From the NCBI GenBank assembly GCA_964513285.1, contig CAZEML010000014.1, positions 1-37,538 on the forward strand: a stretch of 37,538 nucleotides of DNA, written 5' to 3'. Both the position numbers and the translations under genes were made by a program. Shown here piece by piece: positions 17,065 through 25,707 of this stretch. Numbering within the stretch: position 1 is the first letter of the stretch; every line of letters begins with the position of its first letter. The DNA is from UBA11606 sp964513285. GTDB lineage: Bacteria; Actinomycetota; Acidimicrobiia; Acidimicrobiales; Aldehydirespiratoraceae. A model generated the notes under the pieces. It searched no databases and was not told where the DNA came from. It was given only the letters and a program-made list of their open reading frames with translations.

Positions 17065-17509
17065 ATGAGCGACGACTCGATCAAACCAGATGACAGCGGC
17101 TGGACCGATCTCGACATCACGGCCCGATTCCTTGACGCCGATGCCGCCGCCGCATTTGCCTGGTGCTGTGCGACAGCGGACGCGACCACCGGCGATCACA
17201 GCACCGCTGCCGGCAGCCTCACGCTGGCCGGCTACCGGGTACGGGTCACGGCCTCGAGCGGCGCTGATCTCGACGAGCCCACCGCATCACTCTGGATCGG
17301 TGAGAACGAGCTCTTTCTGTCTGGAGCCCTCGACCCAGCTCGATTGGCAGGAGCCGGTGGCGTCGAGTCCCACCCGCGACGACGCTCTCCGGGCTCGCAT
17401 CGGATCTGCGGTCTTCGATCTTGTCGAAGCGTGTCACCCCGTTCACGTCACGGTTGCCTGGGACTGGCCAACGGCGTCGCCATGGCTCGAACGGCGTCTC
17501 GACGAGTAG
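17065..17509 (+). pseudogene. Hypothetical protein gene with an internal frameshift
   Basis: The first frame from ATG 17065 reads well for about 95 codons (MSDDSIKPDDSGWTDLDITARFL ... SLWIGENELFLSGALDPARL). It then turns into an Arg/Ser-rich, off-frame-like tail ending at 17538. From about 17340 the next frame instead carries plausible protein, LDWQEPVASSPTRDDALRARIG ... VFDLVEACHPVHVTVAWDWP ... LERRLDE, with a stop at 17509. Joining the two needs one base removed (or two added) near 17320-17345. This is either a real frameshift mutation or an assembly error; the joined product would be about 148 aa. Function unknown. Confidence 0.6.
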
Positions 17510-17544
17510 TGGATGGAGGCATGACGTCACGTGACTGACACGGA

Positions 17545-18762
17545 CTACCCGAGCTCAGCTCGCAACGCCATCAACGCGAACCCGAAGAGGTTCCTCCCGT
17601 GGCCGGTACGGCTGCTCGATGCCAACGCTTCCTCGGTCTCACCGGCCGTCCAATACGCATCCGCTCCGGCTGCAACGAGGATGTCATTGCCGGTTTCAGC
17701 GAGCGCCGCCGCCACCGCCGGCTGAGCCGCCCAGGCTCGAAGAACGCCCATCGCCGCCGCAATCCGCAGCTCAGGCCAACGGCCGACGTCGTCGAGCCGG
17801 GTCCGAGCTTCAGGCGACATCGGGCACGCCGGGGAGAACGAGCTCGCCCATAGCGTGCCATCACCACTCAGCCTGGCCTTCTCAGCGACAATCGCCGCAC
17901 AGAGCGAAGGCCAGCGACCGAACGACGCGCCCTGGAATCCGAGCATGCGGTCTCGTGCTGCAATGACTCGAACGGGCGCGCCGGTCGCAGCGAGTTCTTC
18001 GATTCTCTCGCGCTCCGGGAACCACGACGGCAGTACTGCGGCCGTCTCTGCGTGATGGTCAACCGGAAACGGCAGGTGGACATCCCCCGTCGGGGAGAAG
18101 TACCACCAGCCCGCAGCGCGAAGGGTCGTCATCTCGTCTTCACCCCAGTAGCCACTGACCGCCACCGGTTCACGGCCTACGCGGCGCAGTGAGTCGGCCC
18201 GGTCGAGCAGCCTTGCAACCGGCCATCGCGGGTCCGGCGACTCGAGCGCAAGCTCAACGACTCCTGCGGCAGTCTCGACGGTCGAGCCAACAACGGCATG
18301 TCCCTGGCGGGCGCAGGCATCGAGAAGCCGATGCGCTGGCGGTACCCCTGGAGCTTCGTCTGGGGTGAAGTCGCAGCCGTTCCTCCAGCTGGCATGGGCG
18401 GCCGGACCGACGTCGGTGAAGCCAAGGGTCCAGAAGGGTGTGTCGATCGTCGTCCCAGGGTCAGCGAACCGGATCGTCGTACCAGCGATCAAGAGCCGGA
18501 GATCGTCATCGGCGGTCATCTCGACATCAGACACCTGGCCGTGGATGTGCACCAGCTCAAGCAGCGCAAGCATCGCCGTCTCCGCAGGAGCGACATCGGG
18601 ATCGACCACCAGTCGTAACGTCTGACGACCCGAGCCGAAGCCGAGGTGGATCCGCTCGTCGCCAGCGAACAAGACCTCGTGGAGCTCGAGTCCGACCAGA
18701 CGTCGAGCGAGGTGCGCTGAAGCCGACCGACGGGCATCGTCCACGAGATCCATCGCTAGCAC
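17545..18762 (-). CDS. NADAR-like protein with altered active site
   Basis: 405-aa soluble protein. The C-terminal part (about 275-405) looks like a diverged NADAR domain: AAIVAEKARLSGD, ELRIAAAMGVLRAWAAQPAV, AETGNDILVAAGADAYW and GRNLFGFALMALRAEL follow the same order as in the adjacent intact NADAR protein. Where that one has S-A-E-H before the AEKA helix, this has S286-L-C-A, so the Glu-His pair is lost. The N-terminal part has two short beta-repeats (LVGLELHEVLFAGDERIHLGF and the VSDVEMTADDDLRLLI segment) and RAAGWWYFSPTG near 215-226. GTG start at 18762 or ATG at 18753; it starts 10 nt after the NADAR gene. May bind rather than cleave an ADP-ribosyl ligand (inference). Confidence 0.72.
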   Translation of the reverse strand: MLAMDLVDDARRSASAHLARRLVGLELHEVLFAGDERIHLGFGSGRQTLRLVVDPDVAPAETAMLALLELVHIHGQVSDVEMTADDDLRLLIAGTTIRFADPGTTIDTPFWTLGFTDVGPAAHASWRNGCDFTPDEAPGVPPAHRLLDACARQGHAVVGSTVETAAGVVELALESPDPRWPVARLLDRADSLRRVGREPVAVSGYWGEDEMTTLRAAGWWYFSPTGDVHLPFPVDHHAETAAVLPSWFPERERIEELAATGAPVRVIAARDRMLGFQGASFGRWPSLCAAIVAEKARLSGDGTLWASSFSPACPMSPEARTRLDDVGRWPELRIAAAMGVLRAWAAQPAVAAALAETGNDILVAAGADAYWTAGETEEALASSSRTGHGRNLFGFALMALRAELG

Positions 18763-18772
18763 GCCGCTCGCA

Positions 18773-20053
18773 TCATTCGCTGAGCAGCTGGCGGACCGTC
18801 ATGAGCGCAAAGCCGAGATGATTCGTACCGAGCCACTCCGATGGCCGCAGCGACCGCTCGTCTGAACCAGCGAGACCGATACCCCAGCGCCGATCTCTGG
18901 GGCTCGCTTCGGCCAGAACCGATTCGCCGGTTGCAAGCAAGTGCGCACCGAGCTCGGGATGCTGCCGAAACTTCGCCTCAGTACCGCGAAGCACGATCTC
19001 GAACGACGAACCGTCCCACCAAGGTTGGGAGAACCACCGAACCCGCTGCCCGTGCGCCTTGGCCTCCGCAGGATGGTCCGCAGTCATGACCGCCGCCTCG
19101 GCCCGACGATCACCGAAGAGGCGGGCCTTCTCCGCCATCATCCAGTGCTCCGCTGACCGGTACGTCCGCCCGTCGATCTCGAACGGTGCGACATACCACT
19201 GCGAGAAGCAGGAATCATCGACGACCCCTGGTCGGGTCGGCTCGTCGGTCCAGAACCTGCGGATCGATGGAAGTCGCTCATCGAGCTCGGCGACGAGCAG
19301 CGACTCGAGCATCTCACCTGGTCGAGGATCCGGCGTTGGGTCGGGCACGCGAGTTTGGCGTCCGGTGTCGCCGTAGTCGGTCTCGGCGTTACCGAAACCG
19401 TCGAAGAAGCACCAGCCGCTCCGGAGAAGGCGCATCGACGTCGCCGCATCGATGCGGCCGGCGAGCAAAACTGCCGAGGAGTACCCGTTCCGATGCGGGA
19501 TCGACATCTCGCTCAACTGCGCATCGGTGTAGAGACTCGGGTCGAACTCGAAGACGCTGATCGTCTCGTTGGTCGTCGGATCGAGCTCCGTCGCGACGGA
19601 CAGGAAGCCATCCCCCGGGACGATCTGCAGTGGTGCGCCGAAGTGACCCAGATCGTCGACCACCTGCCGCCACGCCGGCTCGCACGTGAACGGCAGAACC
19701 GCGTAGTCGGTCGCCACGACCACCAGTGCGGCCCATCGAGTTCGCGGGATCTCGAGTCCGTAAAGCGGGAGGGTCGAGGCGTCCAGGGTGAAGCGGTCGA
19801 AGCGAACAACGGTGGGATCCGGCTGTACCGCAGCACGGTGCGCCAAAACGGCGCGATCTCGGTCGCTCGGGTCGAAGAGGAGGGTGAGGGCGGGAACGTC
19901 CAACGACGCGAATCGGTGATCGATCCCAACCGCGACATCGAACCTCTCGTCGACATCCAGCAGCTCATCAAGCGGCGTGCCGTCGACGATGAGCAGCCGG
20001 CGACGAGAACCATCTCGGCGTGTCCCGCTGGCGAGGCTCAGATCGTGGGGCAT
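18773..20053 (-). CDS. NADAR-domain protein with novel N-terminal region
   Basis: 426-aa soluble protein. Residues 281-426 form a NADAR (YbiA/DUF1768) domain: FSQWYVAPFEIDGRTYRSAEHWMMAEKARLFGD with Glu302 and His303, then RGTEAKFRQHPEL, LLATGESVLAEASPRDRRWGIGL and LGTNHLGFALMTVRQLL. NADAR proteins are N-glycosidases acting on ADP-ribose-type substrates, including riboflavin intermediates and ADP-ribosylated guanine. The N-terminal 280 residues are unrecognised and include RSGWCFFDGFG near 211-221, a motif shared with two other proteins in this window. It starts 18 nt after the ankyrin gene and is followed by the altered NADAR-like gene. Start ATG 20053 without a clear ribosome binding site. 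Confidence 0.85.
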   Translation of the reverse strand: MPHDLSLASGTRRDGSRRRLLIVDGTPLDELLDVDERFDVAVGIDHRFASLDVPALTLLFDPSDRDRAVLAHRAAVQPDPTVVRFDRFTLDASTLPLYGLEIPRTRWAALVVVATDYAVLPFTCEPAWRQVVDDLGHFGAPLQIVPGDGFLSVATELDPTTNETISVFEFDPSLYTDAQLSEMSIPHRNGYSSAVLLAGRIDAATSMRLLRSGWCFFDGFGNAETDYGDTGRQTRVPDPTPDPRPGEMLESLLVAELDERLPSIRRFWTDEPTRPGVVDDSCFSQWYVAPFEIDGRTYRSAEHWMMAEKARLFGDRRAEAAVMTADHPAEAKAHGQRVRWFSQPWWDGSSFEIVLRGTEAKFRQHPELGAHLLATGESVLAEASPRDRRWGIGLAGSDERSLRPSEWLGTNHLGFALMTVRQLLSE

Positions 20054-20071
20054 GGAACGAATCTGAGGCGC

Positions 20072-21448
20072 TCAGCCGAGCGCGTCGGCCGCCGCTGTGT
20101 TGCCGAGCTCCTCGGCGATGGCCAGCGCCGTCTTGCCCTGGGTCGACTCGACCGATGGGTCCGCACCGAGGCGTAGGAGCTCGAGCACCATCGCCTCGTC
20201 GTTGTTGTTCGCCGCCCACATCAGTGCGGTGTACCCCTGGCTTCCTTGCCCGGCGACATCGACGTCAGCACCGCCATCGACCAGCACCGACAGGACGCCG
20301 ATGCGGCCCTTGGCTGCGGCCTGGATCAGCGGCGCGCCCTGCGTGCCCCCGTTGTCAGGCGAGGCTCCTGCGTCCAGCAGCAGAGCAACGAACGTCTCGT
20401 GGCCGTTCTGCGCCGCGAGGTATAGCGGTGACGGTCCGTCGCCGGGGCCGTCCGGATCCGCTCCGGCTTTGAGCAGGAGCGAGCCGCCGTCGTCGAACCC
20501 GTCCTGCGCCGCGTAGGTCAACGGCGACCAGCCCGACTCCGATGGGTTGCGAGGCGAGCCCGCTGCGAGGAGCAGCTCAATCACCGGCAGATGCTGGCGA
20601 TAGGTCGCCACGTGCAACGCCGTGTAGTTGTCGGCACGAGCGACCAACACATTCGCCCCCGACTGGATCAACAGATCGACCACATCGGCATGGCCTCGGT
20701 CGGATGCGATGAGGAGCGGGGTCAGGTCCGAATCGCTACCGCGGTCGAGATCTGCTCCAGCATCGATCAGCGCCTGTGCGATCTCCAACTCGCCCTCTTG
20801 AGCTGCGACGAGTAAGGGCGTGGCGCCGTCGAGCTCTCGGGCGATGTCTGGATCGGCGCCGTCGCCGAGCAGGCTCACGGCTCCGTCCGTGTCGCCGGCG
20901 AAGACCGCAGCGACCAACGGGGGATCGACGGCGCGTTCACCGCTGGTGTCGAGCGGAACGAGGGCCGGCTCGGCGTCGTCGGCGGCCGCGGCGGTGTCAG
21001 TGGCATCGCTCCCACCGACGCGTGTGCCGTCCCATGCTTGTGTCGGCTCAGCGTCGCAGTAGCTCCAGAGGCCATCGAACGACGAGCCGTCCGATTCGAA
21101 CGTGAAGATGATGCGGCCCCAGTACACCGTGCCGTTGAATTCGGTGTCGCATGCGCTGGCTGCGCTCGGACTCGACCACGTCCCGGTGACTACATCCCCG
21201 TCGGCGGTACCGATGATGTCTGACGTGCCCGCTTCGTACGTTCCGACTACGGCATCTCCATTGTGTGACAACGAGGCCTCCCCGTAGGTGGTGTCGAACG
21301 TTCCCGCGAAGGGGCCTGCTGTCGATGACGATTCCGTAGCTGTGCCGTCAGAATCGTCGGTACCGCCGCACCCTGCGGCGATCAGCAGACACACGAGTGC
21401 AACGGCGAGCCAACGGCTCCGGCGGGACGTTGCGCGATTGATGTGCAT
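20072..21448 (-). CDS. Ankyrin-repeat lipoprotein
   Basis: Exported lipoprotein, 458 aa. The signal peptide ends in LLIAAGC with Cys27, followed by a Ser/Thr/Asp linker. Residues about 45-150 form a small beta domain (GTFDTTYGEASLSHNGDAVVGTYEAG, GDVVTGTWSS, GSSFDGLWSYCD). From about 185 to the end are roughly eight ankyrin repeats with GATPLLVAAQEGELEIAQALIDAGAD-type units. Repeats mediate protein binding; here they would face outside the membrane. ATG 21448 has AAGGGAG 5 nt upstream; longer upstream frames are rejected. It lies 91 nt downstream of the FHA-protease gene and 18 nt upstream of the NADAR gene. Confidence 0.87.
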   Translation of the reverse strand: MHINRATSRRSRWLAVALVCLLIAAGCGGTDDSDGTATESSSTAGPFAGTFDTTYGEASLSHNGDAVVGTYEAGTSDIIGTADGDVVTGTWSSPSAASACDTEFNGTVYWGRIIFTFESDGSSFDGLWSYCDAEPTQAWDGTRVGGSDATDTAAAADDAEPALVPLDTSGERAVDPPLVAAVFAGDTDGAVSLLGDGADPDIARELDGATPLLVAAQEGELEIAQALIDAGADLDRGSDSDLTPLLIASDRGHADVVDLLIQSGANVLVARADNYTALHVATYRQHLPVIELLLAAGSPRNPSESGWSPLTYAAQDGFDDGGSLLLKAGADPDGPGDGPSPLYLAAQNGHETFVALLLDAGASPDNGGTQGAPLIQAAAKGRIGVLSVLVDGGADVDVAGQGSQGYTALMWAANNNDEAMVLELLRLGADPSVESTQGKTALAIAEELGNTAAADALG

Positions 21449-21539
21449 GGTTGCTCCCTTTCGCTTGGCATTCTCGTCGATCCAGAGGTCTGGAGTGGCG
21501 CACGAGCGCTCGAGACCCGGCGACCCGGGAACCACCTCG

Positions 21540-23078
21540 CTACCCCTCGAAGAGCACGAGCTGCTCTTCGATCCAGTCCTTTGCAAGATCCACCGGAATC
21601 GACGAAGCGACCCCGCCGGTTGAGACAATGCCGAGTTCCGCAGTGTCGGCCGCACTCAACGCGGCGTAGCGAATCGCAACGATCTCGCCCCCTACGACGA
21701 CCGGTCCCCCCGAGCCGCCACTACTCGTCAGGTCGTCGGAGACGATGTTGCCGTTCACGATGTCCGCACCAGGGGCACACCCGCTGCTTGCGCCGCCCTC
21801 CACGAGGAACAGCTCTGCGTCGGGATTCTCGCACCCCGGCCAGATCTGGAAGGTGACGATCTCGCCGCTCGAGATCGTCACCGAGGGCAGCAGAACGGAC
21901 CCATCCGTGAGCGTCCCGAAACTGGTGGTGATTGCCGGGAAACCGATCGCACTGATCTCGCTCCCGATCGACAAGTCGTCAGACCCACCGAGAGGCAGCG
22001 CCGCCGGGGCCGCAGGGGAAGACAACGGCAGCTCGGTCGAATAGTCCTCGCTGAGCGCCGCCCGAACCCGGACGACCGAGACGTCGAGGAACGGATGTGA
22101 CGCGACGTGTTCGCCGACGTAGCGGAGCTCGACCGGATCATCGGAGCCGGTCGAGACACCGATCCACAGATCGCCGGCACCTTCGGAAACGTGGCGATTC
22201 GTCAGGATCAGGTTCTCCGAGATGAAGGCTCCCGACCCGGTGGATGCCTCCGCTACGAGGAACACGGTGGCGTCGCGGGCGCCGGCCAGCTCGGCATCGG
22301 AGTTCGGGCCATTGCTGTCACCTCCATCGCCACCGAACGCGAACACGCCGACTCCGGCGAGCAACGCGACGACGAGCGCAGCCGCGCCGAGCAGCAGCGG
22401 TCGTCGGTCGGTCGGAACGACATGCTCACCGGCGGTCACGACGCGAAGCGTCGCTCCGGCGGTGTCGTCTCCGAGGCCGACGTGGAATGCGCCTTCGACC
22501 TTGGTCGTGCCGGCGATCATCTTGCCGTCGATGTAGGTGCCACGGGTAGAACCGAGGTCTTCGATCGTCCAGGTCGACCCGTCGTAGGTGAACGCACAGT
22601 GCTGAGCACTCACGAGTCGGTCGTCGGTACGGAGATCACAGTCCTCACCGCGGCCGACGAGCACACGCTGGCCCGGTTCGGCAACGAGCGTCTGATCGCC
22701 GAGCTCGAGACGCAGCGCCGCGTCGGTAAAGGCGATCGTGCCGCCGTCGTTCGCATCGACCACCGGACTCGGTGGGGGTGCGGGCAGCGCCACCGGTCGC
22801 TCCGCAAAGGTCAACAACGGGCCCTCGAACCCGCCGAGGTTGAGCTCGAGCAGCTCGTCGATCGGTACCTGAGTGATCTTGACGGCGTCTGCAAACGTGC
22901 CTCCCGAGGAGGTGTCGCGATACAGCCACTGGCCATCCTCGAAGGAGAGCTGCCCGTGCGTCCGCGAGACGCCCGCACCGTCGATGGTGATGTCGGCGTT
23001 GACACTCCGGCCAACGACATAGCTCCGGGACTCGTCGAGTTCGAGTTCACCGTCGCTCCAGCGGGCGATCCAACTCAT
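21540..23078 (-). CDS. Double-FHA transmembrane trypsin-like serine protease
   Basis: 512-aa membrane protein. Two FHA domains, which bind phosphothreonine peptides, occupy residues 1-95 (VVGRS at 21-25, SRTHG at 38-42) and about 120-215 (VGRGEDC, SAQHC, GSTRGTYIDG). One membrane helix is at about 227-248. The outer part (265-512) is a chymotrypsin-like protease with His296 (ILTNRHV), Asp332 (LDVSVVRV) and Ser456 (SGGSGGPVV). The FHA domains thus lie inside and the protease outside. ATG 23078 has GGAGG upstream and overlaps the previous stop (ATGA). It probably reads phosphorylation by the nearby kinase and passes the signal outward; that is inference. Confidence 0.9.
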   Translation of the reverse strand: MSWIARWSDGELELDESRSYVVGRSVNADITIDGAGVSRTHGQLSFEDGQWLYRDTSSGGTFADAVKITQVPIDELLELNLGGFEGPLLTFAERPVALPAPPPSPVVDANDGGTIAFTDAALRLELGDQTLVAEPGQRVLVGRGEDCDLRTDDRLVSAQHCAFTYDGSTWTIEDLGSTRGTYIDGKMIAGTTKVEGAFHVGLGDDTAGATLRVVTAGEHVVPTDRRPLLLGAAALVVALLAGVGVFAFGGDGGDSNGPNSDAELAGARDATVFLVAEASTGSGAFISENLILTNRHVSEGAGDLWIGVSTGSDDPVELRYVGEHVASHPFLDVSVVRVRAALSEDYSTELPLSSPAAPAALPLGGSDDLSIGSEISAIGFPAITTSFGTLTDGSVLLPSVTISSGEIVTFQIWPGCENPDAELFLVEGGASSGCAPGADIVNGNIVSDDLTSSGGSGGPVVVGGEIVAIRYAALSAADTAELGIVSTGGVASSIPVDLAKDWIEEQLVLFEG

Positions 23079-23854
23079 GAGTTCCTCCTCGAGAAGCGCC
23101 AACCAAGGAATCCGAGACCCCCGGCGATGGCGAGCACGCCGAGCACCAACAGGCCGGTGGGCGTGCTCGAGGTGATCGGCACCTCGGTGCACGTCGCGTC
23201 GGGATCACAGAGCTCCGCGATCGCCGCCTCATTCGAGCCATCCTCTTGGCGGACGGACGCCGCCTGCGCTTCAGCCGCAGCGATCTCACCGGCCACGATC
23301 TCGCTGGTCTCACGCGAACCCAGGTCGTCGATCTGCGCCTGGGCCGTGACGATCTCGGCGTCGACCGCAGCGATGTCGTCGATCAGCGTGCACCCGTCGC
23401 TGGGATCACAGATCCCGAGGTCGAGATCGAGCGTGCCGGACACACCGATCACGAGATCGTGTTCGACGCCGAGCCGGCCGGTGGTCTCGAGGCTGACCTC
23501 GACATACCACAGGTTGATCTCGCCGCCGTTGTAGCTCCACTGGCCACCAACATTGAGGCCGCGAGAGCCTGCACCACTGAGGGTCGGCCCGATGAGCTGG
23601 GCCGAAAGCGTCAGCTCGTCCTGAGACTCGAGGTCGACATCAGCGAGATCGACCGTGACGTCGAGATCGTCATTGTTGCGATACAGCACCGCGTACCAGA
23701 CCGCCTCGCCGGTCACGATCGTGTCCCGGTAGAGCCCATCAGTCAGCTGGGGTGGATTGCGATAGTCGGCACTGCCGGTGACATCGTCCTGCGCAGCGGC
23801 CGGCGACGTGAACAGGAGCGACAGCACACCCACGAGGATCACGAAGCGCTTCAT
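23075..23854 (-). CDS. Exported single-pass membrane protein
   Basis: 259-aa protein with signal peptide (MKRFVILVGVLSLLFTSPAAA), an outer beta domain, a Glu/Ala-rich coiled coil at about 155-205, and a C-terminal membrane helix (TGLLVLGVLAIAGGLGFLGWRF). The beta domain (LYRDTIVTGEAVWYAVLYRNNDDLDVTVDL) resembles the segment YTDTIEMNTERWYRL in the preceding vWA protein, and both have CDP-type cysteine loops before the coiled coil. The two may be paralogous partners. Both ends overlap neighbours by 4 nt (ATGA), so it is coupled to the vWA and FHA-protease genes. Confidence 0.8.
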   Translation of the reverse strand: MKRFVILVGVLSLLFTSPAAAQDDVTGSADYRNPPQLTDGLYRDTIVTGEAVWYAVLYRNNDDLDVTVDLADVDLESQDELTLSAQLIGPTLSGAGSRGLNVGGQWSYNGGEINLWYVEVSLETTGRLGVEHDLVIGVSGTLDLDLGICDPSDGCTLIDDIAAVDAEIVTAQAQIDDLGSRETSEIVAGEIAAAEAQAASVRQEDGSNEAAIAELCDPDATCTEVPITSSTPTGLLVLGVLAIAGGLGFLGWRFSRRNS

Positions 23855-25707
23855 GACGCACCCCCTTCGTCGGGCTGCACATGGTCGGTCCATCCATCAC
23901 CGTCCCACCAGCGGAGTTCGCCGGCCTGGTCGGGGTTGGGGTACCACCCGGCGTCAGGGACCTCGAGCGCCTCGGCAGGGTCGGCCACTGCATCGGTCGC
24001 CGCCTTCTCGCCCTCGGGGTCGGCGGCCACCACCGGCTCGTCGGCCGGCGTCGAGTCGGCCGCTTCCGCCGGCGGGGGTTCCTCGTCATGCTCGAGCTCG
24101 TCATCACTCACCACGACCGATCCGATCACCGTGTCGCTCAGCGGTGTCTCCAGCGCCGTGTCACCGGCAGCGACCTCGAGGTCGGGCCGAGAGCGCCCGA
24201 CGAAGAAGCCGGCGACGCCGAGCACGCCACCGAGCAACACCAGCACGAGCGGCAGCGTGGTGGAGGTCGTCTCGGTCCCCGCGTCGGCCTGCGCCCGCAG
24301 GTCGGCAAGAAGAGCGGAGGAGGCCTGCAGATCGGCCTCGGCGCGATCCAGGTCCTCGATCGCCGCCTCTCGATCCGCGAGGAGTTGCGGGTCGACCGTG
24401 CCGGCAAGCGTGGTTTCGTACTCGGCGGTGACCTCGGCGAGCGCGACCAGCCGATCTTCGAGCTGATCGGCGTAGAAGCACACCTGGGGCTCGGCGCAGC
24501 TGGTGGACACCCCGCCAAACGCCGGCCCTTCGGTGAGGATCTCCAGATCGAAGGTGCCGCCCAACGACGCGTTTTCCGACGTCAGCGACAAGACCCAGAA
24601 GACATCGTTCGGACCGCCCGAGATCGAACACCCCGGGCATCGGATCGACGCCGACGGACGCCGCGGAAGACCAGCATCGCTGTCGCCGCGGTTGCTGAAG
24701 AAGGTCTGGTCGGTCTCCGGCAGATACACGGCCATGTCGAACGCGATCCCTTCCTGCGCAGGAAGGCCGAACACGGTGGCGGTGAAGGTGCCATCACCCG
24801 GGCCGTACGCAGGGAGCCGGTACCACCGCTCGGTGTTCATCTCGATGGTGTCCGTGTAGCGACCGTCGAATCCCGACCCAGCGTCGAGCCGTTCAAACTC
24901 CGGTGCACCCGCCTGTGCCGGCGTTCCGTTGATCGGTCGACCGCCGAGCCGTTCGGCCTCCCTCGGGCTGCCGATGTCGGCGAGGAGCTCAGGGAGGATC
25001 TCCCGGGCATCCTCGGGAGTCTCGATCGGTGTGTACGACCCGCCCGTGCTGTCGGCGATGCACCGCAGCTCGCTCTCGGCGACCGCGTCGGCGCCGAAAC
25101 CGACGGTCTCGACTCGGTCGATCCGCAGATCAATGCCATCCCCGGCGATTCGACGAGCAACCTCGCAGGGATCCTCGCCATACGACGGCCCGCTGGCGGG
25201 ATCGCCATTGAGATCGGCATCGAAGCACTCGTCGCGGCCGTCGCTGAACAACACCACCGTGCCGAGGGCGCCATCGGGGATGTCGTTGTTCGCCTCCTCG
25301 AGCGCAAGCGCGATCATCGTGTCGCCCAGCGCATCGAATTGGTTGACCTCGTCGACCAGGCGCGCCGTGTCCACCTGCGAAATCGGGACGACCAGTCGGG
25401 AGTCCGTCGCACAGTTGTCGGCTCGAGCGCCGGCTGCGCGCGGCGCCAGCTGATCGCCGTAGACGCGGAGCCCGATGAAGGCATTTGGGCTGACGTTGGC
25501 AAAGGCCTCCGCAAACGCCTCCTTCGCGACATCGAGCTTGGTCCGCCCATCGTCGAACGACTCGTTCATCGAGCCCGACAGATCGATCACAAAGATGACC
25601 ACTTGATCCGGGACCACCGAGTCTTGAGCGACGACCGGCGCCACCGGGAAGACCGCCATCATCACGGCAACCACGGCCGCGGCAGCGCTACGCACTCGCG
25701 TCATCAT
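23851..25707 (-). CDS. Exported vWA membrane protein with C-terminal DUF2510
   Basis: 618-aa protein. Signal peptide to about residue 28. A vWA domain (35-240) has an intact MIDAS: DLSGSM near 42-47, the Thr of LGDTMIAL, and FSDGRDE. A beta domain follows (YTDTIEMNTERWYRLPAYGPGD), then paired cysteines, a coiled coil (LADREAAIEDLDRAEADLQAS), a membrane helix (LPLVLVLLGGVLGVAGFFVG), an acidic cytoplasmic linker, and a DUF2510 motif (GWYPNPDQAGELRWWDGDGWTDH). It spans the membrane with the vWA outside. Start ATG 25707 or 25704, both served by GGAAGGA. It overlaps the PP2C gene by about 20 nt. Confidence 0.88.
   Translation of the reverse strand: MMTRVRSAAAAVVAVMMAVFPVAPVVAQDSVVPDQVVIFVIDLSGSMNESFDDGRTKLDVAKEAFAEAFANVSPNAFIGLRVYGDQLAPRAAGARADNCATDSRLVVPISQVDTARLVDEVNQFDALGDTMIALALEEANNDIPDGALGTVVLFSDGRDECFDADLNGDPASGPSYGEDPCEVARRIAGDGIDLRIDRVETVGFGADAVAESELRCIADSTGGSYTPIETPEDAREILPELLADIGSPREAERLGGRPINGTPAQAGAPEFERLDAGSGFDGRYTDTIEMNTERWYRLPAYGPGDGTFTATVFGLPAQEGIAFDMAVYLPETDQTFFSNRGDSDAGLPRRPSASIRCPGCSISGGPNDVFWVLSLTSENASLGGTFDLEILTEGPAFGGVSTSCAEPQVCFYADQLEDRLVALAEVTAEYETTLAGTVDPQLLADREAAIEDLDRAEADLQASSALLADLRAQADAGTETTSTTLPLVLVLLGGVLGVAGFFVGRSRPDLEVAAGDTALETPLSDTVIGSVVVSDDELEHDEEPPPAEAADSTPADEPVVAADPEGEKAATDAVADPAEALEVPDAGWYPNPDQAGELRWWDGDGWTDHVQPDEGGAS

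Noticed and set aside
17246..17530. Minus-strand frame across the frameshifted gene
   Set aside because: Arg/Ser-rich and low-complexity; the plus strand carries the coding signal in two frames.
17545..20053. DarT/DarG-type toxin-antitoxin pair
   Set aside because: NADAR is present but no DarT ADP-ribosyltransferase motif is seen in the neighbouring genes.
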